Assembly: GCF_032878955.1 (NCBI RefSeq)
Contig: NZ_CP043839.1
Coordinates: 1-64,000 of the forward strand
DNA: 64,000 nucleotides
Direction of reading: 5' to 3'
DNA from: Butyricimonas paravirosa
GTDB taxonomy: Bacteria; Bacteroidota; Bacteroidia; Bacteroidales; Marinifilaceae
Shown: piece after piece, positions 7,659 through 14,631 of the stretch
Numbering within the stretch: position 1 is the stretch's first letter
Layout: each line of letters starts with the position of its first letter
Position numbers and translations under genes: made by a program
The notes under the pieces: generated by a model
The model's database searches: none
Seen by the model: only the letters and a program-made list of their open reading frames with translations
What the model was told of the DNA's origin: nothing

Positions 7659-7837
7659 CAAGAAATGGAATGGGTAATAAATAAGACTTTTTGTCAGTTT
7701 TTTGAGCGTCGTGAATCTTGCCGTACGGTATTAATCCCGTTTGTTTTGGTCTTCCTGTCATTATTTTTACTTGTGTAAAACTTTTTTTGTTTACTATTTT
7801 TTGTTGACTAATTAGCTCTTATTTCACCTATTTATTT

Positions 7838-7845
7838 TATATTTG
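7838..7845 (+). promoter_or_regulatory. Possible -7 box (TATATTTG) ahead of the bactofilin gene
   Basis: TATATTTG fits TAnnTTTG and lies 64 bp before the ATG at 7910. No clear -33 TTTG is found at 19-21 bp, so only half of the promoter is supported. Confidence 0.4.
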
Positions 7846-7909
7846 TCAGATACTAATATTTGAAAATCGAAGAGTGTTCATCTTTTTTAATGACTAATTC
7901 ATATTTGAT

Positions 7910-8344
7910 ATGTTTGGAAAGAAAAAGAATGAAGATGACTCTGAAAAATTAATGAAAGTCAGTGCTGACAACCTGACAATGATTACAATAGGGACGATAG
8001 TGAAAGGGACAATCACTATTGCTGGAGGATTACATCTGGAGGGAACGTTAGAGGGAGATATTATTTGCAAAGGGAAAGTTGTGATTGGTCCACAAGGAAA
8101 AGTCAAGGGAAATGTGAACTGTGACACCGCGGTGTTGTATGGTTTGTTGCAAGGAGATGTTCGTGCGACGAATGAACTGTACATGAAATCCGGGTGCATG
8201 GTAAAAGGTGATGTTTACACGCGTAAGCTGGAAATAGAGCCGAATGCCGGATTCGATGGTGTTTGTAATACCACCGGGATGAATGTCCCCGTGAAGGAAA
8301 AGAACACCAAAGTGGAAAAGGTCATGGTGGTGGAGGAGAAGTAG
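7910..8344 (+). CDS. Bactofilin (polymer-forming cytoskeletal protein)
   Basis: 144-residue bactofilin (DUF583). The central part (about residues 30-115) is the right-handed beta-helix typical of the family, seen as short Gly/Val-rich turns: VKGTITIAGGLHLEGTLEGDI, KGKVVIGPQGKVKGNVNCD, LLQGDVRAT, MVKGDVYT. It is flanked by charged tails (MFGKKKNEDDSEK at the front, KEKNTKVEK near the end). Bactofilins assemble into filaments at the inner face of the membrane and serve as scaffolds for cell shape or envelope enzymes. It stands alone between queC (divergent) and the recombinase gene. The specific role is unknown. Confidence 0.9.
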   Translation: MFGKKKNEDDSEKLMKVSADNLTMITIGTIVKGTITIAGGLHLEGTLEGDIICKGKVVIGPQGKVKGNVNCDTAVLYGLLQGDVRATNELYMKSGCMVKGDVYTRKLEIEPNAGFDGVCNTTGMNVPVKEKNTKVEKVMVVEEK

Positions 8345-8437
8345 CCTTAGACTGGATTCTCTTAAAAATAGACTTTTAATTTTCTCCTGGTTTGGATGTA
8401 CGATTTTACGACAAGTGAATGGTCGGTTGTTGAAATG

Positions 8438-8468
8438 TTTGCATAAATAGCTAATTGGCATATGTTTG
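8438..8468 (+). promoter_or_regulatory. Consensus promoter of the tyrosine recombinase gene
   Basis: TTTG (8438-8441), exactly 19 bp, then TATGTTTG (8461-8468) is a full match to the Bacteroidota housekeeping promoter. It lies outside the invertible segment and 61 bp before the recombinase ATG at 8530, so the recombinase can be made in either switch state. Confidence 0.75.
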
Positions 8469-8529
8469 ATTATGTGTCGGTTGGGTTAAATTATAAAACA
8501 CTATAAATTGAAATCTAAACAGATAGAAG

Positions 8530-9453
8530 ATGAAACGAGAATTTTTAACACAGTTTATGGAGCGACTTATTGTCGAGTTGGAACGAGAGCAGCGAGATGG
8601 TACTGCTCATGTTTATCAGAGTACTTTGAAACGGTTGAAGAAATTTGCGAATGGGCGCGAAGTTAGTTTTAAGCAATTGACCCCGGAATGGTTATCTCAA
8701 TTCGAGCGGAAATTGTTGTCCGACCAGTTGAAATGGAATTCTATTTCAACATATATGCGGACGCTGAGATCCGTTTATAACCAAGCGGTTGAACGAGGGA
8801 TTGCCTCTTATATACCCCGTCTTTTCAGCCGGGTACATACCGGGATTGATTGTCAGGTGAAAAGGGCAGTTTCCCCGGAGGTGATCTGTCGGTTGATGAC
8901 AGATAAAAAGCCTTTGCCTGAACGGCTTTCTTTTACCCGGGATATGTTTGTCCTGCTGTTTTTGTTACGCGGGATGCCTTTTGTGGATCTGGCATTTTTG
9001 CGTAAATGTGATTTGCAGGGGAACGTGATTGTTTATCACCGGCACAAGACGAGACGAAAACTGACTGTCGTGGTTTGCCCCGAGGCGATGGCCATTATCG
9101 AGAAATACAGGGATATGTATCCTGATTCTCCTTATTTGCTCCCTATTATTCAGGACCCCAAGCAGGACGAGTACCGGCAGTATTCCAGGATGTTGCGTCT
9201 GCATAACTACCGTTTGCGGCAAGTCGGGTATTTCCTGAAGATTAGAGAGCAATTAAGTACTTACGTGGCGCGCCATACTTGGGCAACCACGGCGTTACGA
9301 CAGAATTATAATTCCAGCCTGATTTGTGACGCGATGGGACATTCATCGGTAAAGGTGACCGAGACTTATTTCCAGCGTTACCGGGAGGATGAGGTGAATC
9401 AATTAAATAATGCACTTGTGGCTTTTGTTCTATCCAAGAAAGTGTTGTGTTGA
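8530..9453 (+). CDS. Tyrosine recombinase, probable invertase of the fimbrial promoter switch
   Basis: 307-residue site-specific integrase. It has an N-terminal SAM-like core-binding domain (about residues 1-100) and a C-terminal catalytic domain with Arg147 (LLRGMP), Lys173 (RHKTRRK), Arg248-His249 (VARHTW), His271 (GHSS) and nucleophile Tyr280 (TETYFQRY). The first His of the HxxR motif is Tyr245. It belongs to the short integrases of Bacteroidota used as DNA invertases. Its stop codon is 63 bp from a 21-bp inverted repeat that bounds an invertible segment, and the fimbrial operon lies just beyond. That arrangement is the best evidence that it flips the fimbrial promoter. A role as a phage or transposon integrase is less likely because no such genes or att sites are nearby. 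Confidence 0.9.
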   Translation: MKREFLTQFMERLIVELEREQRDGTAHVYQSTLKRLKKFANGREVSFKQLTPEWLSQFERKLLSDQLKWNSISTYMRTLRSVYNQAVERGIASYIPRLFSRVHTGIDCQVKRAVSPEVICRLMTDKKPLPERLSFTRDMFVLLFLLRGMPFVDLAFLRKCDLQGNVIVYHRHKTRRKLTVVVCPEAMAIIEKYRDMYPDSPYLLPIIQDPKQDEYRQYSRMLRLHNYRLRQVGYFLKIREQLSTYVARHTWATTALRQNYNSSLICDAMGHSSVKVTETYFQRYREDEVNQLNNALVAFVLSKKVLC

Positions 9454-9516
9454 GAATAATATAGGAATTATGTGATGTCAAGAAGGTAAATGTCTGACAA
9501 TTAGTCAGAAAAAAAT

Positions 9517-9537
9517 CCGTTACTTTGTAGATAACGG
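9517..9537 (+). repeat. Left inverted repeat of the invertible segment
   Basis: Two arms of seven bases (CCGTTAC and ATAACGG) around spacer TTTGTAG. It is the presumed recombinase binding and crossover site. Confidence 0.85.
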
Positions 9538-9553
9538 AATCTTTTAATGAGTG

Positions 9554-9585
9554 CAAATTTATATATATATTTTTATTATTTCAAA
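9554..9585 (-). promoter_or_regulatory. Promoter inside the invertible segment, pointing away from the fimbrial operon
   Basis: On the minus strand TTTG (9585-9582), 20 bp, then TAAATTTG (9561-9554) is a full Bacteroidota promoter match. In this sequence it fires left, towards the 3' end of the recombinase gene. After inversion the same boxes would lie near 9743-9774 and fire right into the fimbrillin gene. This copy is therefore probably OFF. Confidence 0.7.
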
Positions 9586-9641
9586 TAATGCGACGATTAT
9601 TTTTCAATAGATGATAAAATAATTCAATTTTTTTTGAGTAG

Positions 9642-9667
9642 TAGTTTTTTTGGAGACAAAAAAACTA
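9642..9667. other. AT hairpin inside the invertible segment
   Basis: Perfect 10-bp arms TAGTTTTTTT and AAAAAAACTA around the loop GGAGAC. It lies mid-segment, upstream of the internal promoter relative to its direction. It might block transcription crossing the switch or be a recombination-accessory structure; no function is shown. Confidence 0.4.
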
Positions 9668-9790
9668 TTACCCACCTTGATTTTCTAAAAGATGGGCGGA
9701 GTTCAGATCGCCTTTCCCGGACTACAAAAATTCATTATATAAATAATAACCCGCCGAAAGACCCCTTTTTATTTGAAATTTTATGTTTTA

Positions 9791-9811
9791 CCGTTACCTA
9801 CAAAGTAACGG
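9791..9811 (-). repeat. Right inverted repeat of the invertible segment
   Basis: CCGTTAC, spacer CTACAAA, GTAACGG. It is the reverse complement of the left repeat except for one base and is a more perfect palindrome. It lies 82 bp before the fimbrillin ATG. Confidence 0.85.
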
Positions 9812-9892
9812 TAAATTTAAATAGTGTGTAGTAAAAATTTTTGATGACATTCTGTCAGATTTCAAATGTTAGGTAATTTTAAAGAATGGGTT

Positions 9893-11113
9893 ATGAAAAA
9901 AAGATTTAGTTTATTATGGTCATTGCTTGCAATGGTGGTAGTGTGTGCTTGTTCAAAGAGTGGTGGTTCGGATTATCCGGATCCGGAAAAGGCCGGTTTA
10001 ACGTTTCAGGTTACTTTTGACAAAACCGGTATGGAAGGAAGAGCTCCACAATCTACGGCAATTCCGGAAACTTCATGGGCAAATGTCAAACAATTACAAT
10101 TCTTTTTGTACAACGCGTCCGGTCAAGTGGTTTATTCAACGATCGTGAATCCTTCAAGTGCGTTGACTACTTTCACGTACACGGACGTACCGGTAGGTAC
10201 CGGTTACACGTTAGTTGCTGTTGCGAACGTGAAAAGTTCTTCGGATGCAGTCACTACTTATATTGATGGAGGTACAACTCCAACTGAATGGACGATGTGG
10301 AATGTGCGCCAGAAGACTCTCTCGAATTTGGTGATAGAGCATGCAGATGGAGCTTTCCCGACGTTCTGTTCAACTAAACTGACTACCGCTGGTAATAGTG
10401 CTTATACGGAGCCGTCGGAGATCTTTATGGGATCTGCAACGGGTATAGATGTTGCAGCCGGAACGACGACTCCCGTGTCGGCCATTGCTCTGAAACGTGA
10501 AGTAGCCATGATGCGTGTTCGTTTGAATGTAAAAGATAGCGAAACGGATAATTTGAACACGGTTAATTTCACGCAGGATGCTTCTATCATGATTTATCGT
10601 TTACCGGATAACATGAAAATTGGGGCAGCAAATGCAGGTGGAGTGAGTGCAACGTCAACCGATGCCAATATATTGGCTATAAAGGACGGAACTATTTTTA
10701 ACACGGCCGATCCTGCTTCAGGATATAACCCGAAGGTTATTCTGAAGGATAATTTCACGATGTGGAGAGATGTTATCGTGTGGCCGAATAATGGAGGACG
10801 TGCTATTAATGGAGCATCAACAGCAGACGCTTCTGTCGATCGTCAGTATTTTATCGTTGTTTCCGGACGTGGAAAAGCAGGTCATATTTTGGCAAACGGG
10901 GATGAGATGTCTACTGACGGTCCTGTTTATTGGTCTGGTTTGATTAAAGAGAACTTTACACCAAACACGATTCGTGAAGTGAACTTGACTTTACGTTCAG
11001 GAGGTACTACAGACGTGCCGACAAAACCTAGAGCAGAAGGTGGTTTGACAATTGGTGTTTCAGCTCCGGAAGCTTGGAGTAGTAATATCGTAGAATCAGC
11101 ACTTACACTGTAA
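9893..11113 (+). CDS. FimA/Mfa1-type fimbrillin lipoprotein (probable major subunit)
   Basis: 406-residue precursor of a type V fimbrial subunit. The start is placed at ATG 9893 because it directly precedes a lipoprotein signal (MKKRFSLLWSLLAMVVVCAC, lipobox VCAC); an ATG at 9866 would add nine polar residues. The body is Thr/Ser/Val-rich beta sheet with a fimbrillin N-terminal domain. An Arg about 45 residues in (MEGRAPQ) could be the site cleaved by an Arg protease before strand-exchange assembly. The protein ends with the hydrophobic stretch SNIVESALTL, as expected for a donor strand. It is the first gene of the operon and nearest the invertible promoter. Major-subunit status is inferred from position and size. 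Confidence 0.8.
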   Translation: MKKRFSLLWSLLAMVVVCACSKSGGSDYPDPEKAGLTFQVTFDKTGMEGRAPQSTAIPETSWANVKQLQFFLYNASGQVVYSTIVNPSSALTTFTYTDVPVGTGYTLVAVANVKSSSDAVTTYIDGGTTPTEWTMWNVRQKTLSNLVIEHADGAFPTFCSTKLTTAGNSAYTEPSEIFMGSATGIDVAAGTTTPVSAIALKREVAMMRVRLNVKDSETDNLNTVNFTQDASIMIYRLPDNMKIGAANAGGVSATSTDANILAIKDGTIFNTADPASGYNPKVILKDNFTMWRDVIVWPNNGGRAINGASTADASVDRQYFIVVSGRGKAGHILANGDEMSTDGPVYWSGLIKENFTPNTIREVNLTLRSGGTTDVPTKPRAEGGLTIGVSAPEAWSSNIVESALTL

Positions 11114-11146
11114 AAGAATTCCTTTTTATACACTCAAGATGATTTG

Positions 11147-11173
11147 CCTGGGAGCAGGACCTCTGCTCCCGGG
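11147..11173 (+). promoter_or_regulatory. Strong stem-loop between the fimbrillin and anchor genes
   Basis: CCTGGGAGCAG, loop GACCT, CTGCTCCCGGG: an 11-bp stem with one G-T pair, 34 bp after the fimbrillin stop. No T-run follows, so complete termination is unlikely. A processing or stabilising hairpin that leaves more fimbrillin than anchor mRNA is a reasonable inference. Confidence 0.65.
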
Positions 11174-11212
11174 GAATCTGAAATAAGTGTAAAATCAACA
11201 AAAATATTAAAT

Positions 11213-12118
11213 ATGGGAAAGAACAGACTTCTCATAGCATTTACGGGTGTGATTATCCTGCTCCTGCTCGCGTCATGTACCTATGATTATTTTAAAGATG
11301 AAACCAATTACCAGGTTTACGTACCCGAAGTGGTGGATAATAAGGTTAGTGACTGTCGTGTACTGGTTTATGACGAGACAGGAACATTGGTGGGAGCGCG
11401 TTACGAGGCTGCCCCGTGGAAAGATCCCCGTATGAGAGCAGGGTTGTTTAGTTTCAGATTACCCCCTGGTGAATATAAGGTCTATTGTTATACGAATACG
11501 GATAGTCTTTCATTTGTGGATGAACAACAACTGGAAACCTCTGCTTTTATGCTGAATAATAGCAGTTCCGGGGAGAATCATTACGTGCATCCTTCGGACG
11601 TGTTATTCCAGAAGTTTGTGCCTGTAATCGATCACCCGGGAATTTTGCGTACAGACACGGTGGAGTTGGAGCATTACACAGGAAGAGTAACCGTGCGTTT
11701 TAAGAATTTTCCGGGCGACGTGTCACGCATAGTAAACGTGCAATTGTTGGCAGAAGGGGCGTCCTCCGTGCAGTATTTGAAAAATGATACAATAGCTGGT
11801 CGGCAGACCCCGGATGATCATATGTTTCATTTCGGAGAGTTACCGGAACAGACGACTGCTGATTATCTGGAAGTGGATCATCGTTATTTACCGTCTGTTG
11901 AAGGCGAATTTATGAGGCTGAATTATACATTCCTGGACCGTGACGGTGTTGCCGTCAATCATTTACCGGTGGAAGTGAAAGATAAACTGACCGGTTTGCC
12001 ACTCAGGCTATTGCATGGCCAGCGTATTATTATTGAAATCGATTCTTACGTCGTGGTCAAAGTTTCGATCGTGGGATGGAATGAAGATATTGAGAGTGGA
12101 AATACGAACATGGAATGA
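11213..12118 (+). CDS. Mfa2/FimB-family fimbrial anchor lipoprotein
   Basis: 301-residue lipoprotein (signal segment LLIAFTGVIILLLLASC, lipobox LASC) with the FimB/Mfa2 arrangement: a first beta domain (VSDCRVLVYDETGTLVGARY, then RLPPGEYKVYCYTN) and a second with TGRVTVRFKNFPGDV. Proteins of this family cap the fimbria and anchor it in the outer membrane. The start is set at ATG 11213, right before the signal peptide; the open frame extends upstream through the intergenic hairpin and that part is not credible as protein. It is the second gene of the operon, the usual place for the anchor. Confidence 0.82.
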   Translation: MGKNRLLIAFTGVIILLLLASCTYDYFKDETNYQVYVPEVVDNKVSDCRVLVYDETGTLVGARYEAAPWKDPRMRAGLFSFRLPPGEYKVYCYTNTDSLSFVDEQQLETSAFMLNNSSSGENHYVHPSDVLFQKFVPVIDHPGILRTDTVELEHYTGRVTVRFKNFPGDVSRIVNVQLLAEGASSVQYLKNDTIAGRQTPDDHMFHFGELPEQTTADYLEVDHRYLPSVEGEFMRLNYTFLDRDGVAVNHLPVEVKDKLTGLPLRLLHGQRIIIEIDSYVVVKVSIVGWNEDIESGNTNME

Positions 12119-12146
12119 TGTGATATTCATGAATAAAGAGAATAAT

Positions 12147-12743
12147 ATGAAACCAGTTGTACGATATATTTTACTTGTTTCCGTTTTGCTTTGTTTATTT
12201 GGCGGGGTACGGGCGCAAAGTGTTAAGGTAAATGTACCTTTATGGTTGACCGGTTCACCTAATATCGGTTTTGAGTACACGTTAACGCGACAGCTCACGG
12301 TGAATGCCGAGGGGGCGTGGTTACCGTATATGTTTAAGAAGAATGAAGAAGTTTTTCGAGTGTTAATGGGGGCCGCGGAGTTACGATACTATTGGAACCC
12401 GCAAAATTTTTACACGAATGATTCATGGGATGGGTTTTATATCGGTCCTTACGCCATGTATGGCACTTTTAATATCGGGTTGTTGAAACACAATGACCCG
12501 CTCCGGAGTTATCGCCGGAAAGGATGGGGGGTATCGGGAGGTATTACTTTCGGGTACAAATATGCTTTTAACTCCCGTCTGGCGCTGGATATGAATATCG
12601 GTGTTGGATATGCTCATTTCCAGTATGATAAATATAAACTAGGAGGAGAATACGTGAATTTCCCGTTGGAACTCAAGAAGACCAAGCAATGGATTGGTCC
12701 GACGAAGTTCGGCGTGAGTCTTACATACAATATATTCCGCTAG
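12147..12743 (+). CDS. DUF3575-type outer-membrane protein of the fimbrial operon
   Basis: About 198 residues with a cleavable signal (ILLVSVLLCLFGGVRAQ). A compact beta-barrel-like region follows, built of alternating aromatic strands (SPNIGFEYTLTRQLTVNAEGAW, GFYIGPYAMYG, SGGITFGYKYAF, GVSLTYNIF). The C-terminal aromatic residue (IFR) suits an outer-membrane protein. DUF3575 proteins are common partners of Bacteroidales fimbrial operons, often next to an OmpA protein as here. ATG 12147 is chosen because the signal peptide follows; ATG 12129 would add six residues. Confidence 0.75.
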   Translation: MKPVVRYILLVSVLLCLFGGVRAQSVKVNVPLWLTGSPNIGFEYTLTRQLTVNAEGAWLPYMFKKNEEVFRVLMGAAELRYYWNPQNFYTNDSWDGFYIGPYAMYGTFNIGLLKHNDPLRSYRRKGWGVSGGITFGYKYAFNSRLALDMNIGVGYAHFQYDKYKLGGEYVNFPLELKKTKQWIGPTKFGVSLTYNIFR

Positions 12744-12756
12744 TGTTACAGATAAA

Positions 12757-14610
12757 ATGTTGCTGAAAATGAGAAAAAAGAAGATACAAATTCTCTTGTC
12801 GGTTGCCGTGTTTCTTTTCCTGATGGATGGAGCGCTTCCTGTGAAAGCACAGGAACGTAAGCTGGGACGTGTGGAAAGACGGGCTGACCGTAATTTTGTA
12901 AGGCAGAAGTTTAATAAAGCGATGGCGCAGTATGAAACGGCTCTTAAAAAAGAAGAGAATATGCAAAATCAAGCCGCTCTTCATTTGAAGATTGCGCGCT
13001 TGTATTTCATGGTACGGGATTATAGCTGGGCTATCGGGCATTACGAGAAGGCGATGGAGCTGGAACGGAATTTATTCCTCGTGGATGACGTGTGTGACTA
13101 CATAGATGCGTTGCGTTTTCAAGGTCAGGCACGGAAAGCCGAGGCGATCTGTCTGGATAATGCTTATCGAGATCAGTATAGCAGGTATCAACGCTACCAG
13201 AATACACTGGAGGCTCTTGCCATGCGTCATTCCGTGCAGGAATTCCCCGGATTCACGGCCAAACGGTTGTCTTTGAACACGCCGAATGCCGAGTTCTGGA
13301 TTGGAAATTACGGGGAACAACCTTTCTATGCCATTAGTTACAGTAAGTTTAACGATCCCGGAAAGTTGTTTTTCCATCGTACTCACTATTACGAGTTGAA
13401 GGAGGCTGGGGAAAAGGTGATGTCACAGAAATCACCGAGATATTCCGATTATTTCCGGAAGATTCCGGTGGATTTGCAGAATGGACCGGTAACGTTTTCT
13501 CCGGATATGCAGGTGATGGTGACCACGGTGATCGAGTACGATAAAAAGAATGTATCGGTGGAGATGGTGGACAAAAAACATCGTCCTTTCCGTACTAAAT
13601 TGTACTATTCCGTGATCAAGAGCCAGAGTAAACGTTTTGGAAGGTACATTCCGGTTTTCCCGCAAGACCCGGAAAATTCGTATGCTCATCCTTACTTGTT
13701 TAATGACGGGAAATCGTTGTTGTTCACTTCTGATATGCCGGGAGGATTTGGCGGGTTTGACTTGTACGTTGTTCATTGGGACGAAGAGACACAGGAGTGG
13801 GGAACCCCGATGAATTTGGGTGCGGATGTCAACACGGAAGGGAACGAGATTTTTCCCGTACTTTATGAAGGACGTCTTATTTTTTCCTCTAACGGGTTAC
13901 CGGGTTTCGGAGGATATGACCTGTTTAATGCCGACTACGATCAAGAGGGAGTAGTTCCGGGCAGCGTGCGTCATTTTCCTTATCCGGTGAATTCGGTTTT
14001 CAACGACTATTTTATGTGTCCGCTGGATTTACGAACCGCTTATTTTGTTTCGGACCGGGAAATGGAGTCCCGGGATGATATTTATTATCTGCAAACCGAG
14101 GAAGATTTGGGGACCCTGCAGGGAGATCCTCATTTCGGAATGAGCGAGGAAAGCGCGATTCTGGGCGGGGCTTTATTACTGAACGGGACCACGGAATCGG
14201 TTACCAAGGAAACTATTTCAATAAAACGATATGCACCGGAAGGTTTGCTAATGACTCTTTATTTTGATTTCGATTCGGATAAATTGACTCGAGAATCCAT
14301 TCAATGCCTGGAGCAGTTTATTAATGAAATGGGTTCCTATTATTTCTCTGAATTGAGATTTGACGGTTTCGCTGACGAAATGGGTAGTGACAATTACAAC
14401 TATGCCTTGTCAGCAAGAAGGGCAAAGAGTGTTGCCGAGTTTTTACGGGATCATGGTGTCAATGTGGATTTCAATATAAAGGCTCACGGCAAGGTGAGAC
14501 TTTCTCCGGAGGAGATGAAGGAAGAGATGGGAAATCAAGCGGAGGGAAATATTGACTGGATTCAGGTGAATCGTAAGGCGAGACGTGTTGAGATATATCA
14601 TAAGAGGTAG
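12757..14610 (+). CDS. OmpA-family protein with TPR and PD40/WD40-like repeats
   Basis: 617 residues: a signal peptide ending near VKAQ, TPR-like helices (about 35-130; KAMAQYETALKKEE, WAIGHYEKAMEL), a PD40/TolB-like propeller (about 240-470, with repeats such as LLFTSDMPGGFGGFDLYVV and LIFSSNGLPGFGGYDLF), and a C-terminal OmpA domain (LYFDFDSDKLT, then FDGFADEMGSDNYNYALSARRAKSVAEFL) that would bind peptidoglycan. It is likely a periplasmic anchor linking the fimbrial complex or its outer-membrane barrel to the cell wall. Same operon, 13 bp after the DUF3575 gene. ATG 12769 is an alternative start. Confidence 0.85.
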   Translation: MLLKMRKKKIQILLSVAVFLFLMDGALPVKAQERKLGRVERRADRNFVRQKFNKAMAQYETALKKEENMQNQAALHLKIARLYFMVRDYSWAIGHYEKAMELERNLFLVDDVCDYIDALRFQGQARKAEAICLDNAYRDQYSRYQRYQNTLEALAMRHSVQEFPGFTAKRLSLNTPNAEFWIGNYGEQPFYAISYSKFNDPGKLFFHRTHYYELKEAGEKVMSQKSPRYSDYFRKIPVDLQNGPVTFSPDMQVMVTTVIEYDKKNVSVEMVDKKHRPFRTKLYYSVIKSQSKRFGRYIPVFPQDPENSYAHPYLFNDGKSLLFTSDMPGGFGGFDLYVVHWDEETQEWGTPMNLGADVNTEGNEIFPVLYEGRLIFSSNGLPGFGGYDLFNADYDQEGVVPGSVRHFPYPVNSVFNDYFMCPLDLRTAYFVSDREMESRDDIYYLQTEEDLGTLQGDPHFGMSEESAILGGALLLNGTTESVTKETISIKRYAPEGLLMTLYFDFDSDKLTRESIQCLEQFINEMGSYYFSELRFDGFADEMGSDNYNYALSARRAKSVAEFLRDHGVNVDFNIKAHGKVRLSPEEMKEEMGNQAEGNIDWIQVNRKARRVEIYHKR

Positions 14611-14631
14611 AATTAAAAAGTAAACGATAAT

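Larger units (their letters stand above)
9517..9811. promoter_or_regulatory. Invertible promoter segment (phase-variation switch) upstream of the fimbrial operon
   Basis: A 295-bp AT-rich segment bounded by 21-bp inverted repeats (9517-9537 and 9791-9811; 20 of 21 bases match). Each repeat is CCGTTAC, a 7-base asymmetric spacer, then GTAACGG (ATAACGG on the left). The spacers are TTTGTAG on the left and CTACAAA on the right, exact reverse complements, which favours inversion rather than deletion. The core GTTAC-N7-GTAAC resembles invertase sites reported in Bacteroides. A promoter inside reads leftwards, away from the fimbrillin gene at 9893. A recombinase gene is adjacent. No coding gene is seen inside; a 65-codon frame overlapping the right repeat is judged spurious. 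Confidence 0.85.

Noticed and set aside
7599..7660. preQ1 riboswitch ahead of queC
   Set aside because: The leader between the promoter and the ATG is about 25-30 bases and shows no aptamer-like stem and A-rich tail.
7519..7761. An 80-codon minus-strand frame overlapping the queC start
   Set aside because: It overlaps the queC promoter and 5' end in another frame; no motif supports it.
9493..9509. Short palindrome TCTGAC/GTCAGA as a terminator of the recombinase gene
   Set aside because: It is followed by an A-run, not a T-run, on the plus strand, so it is not an intrinsic terminator in that direction.
9634..9831. A 65-codon frame inside the invertible segment
   Set aside because: It crosses the right inverted repeat, so inversion would break it, and it lacks any recognisable feature.
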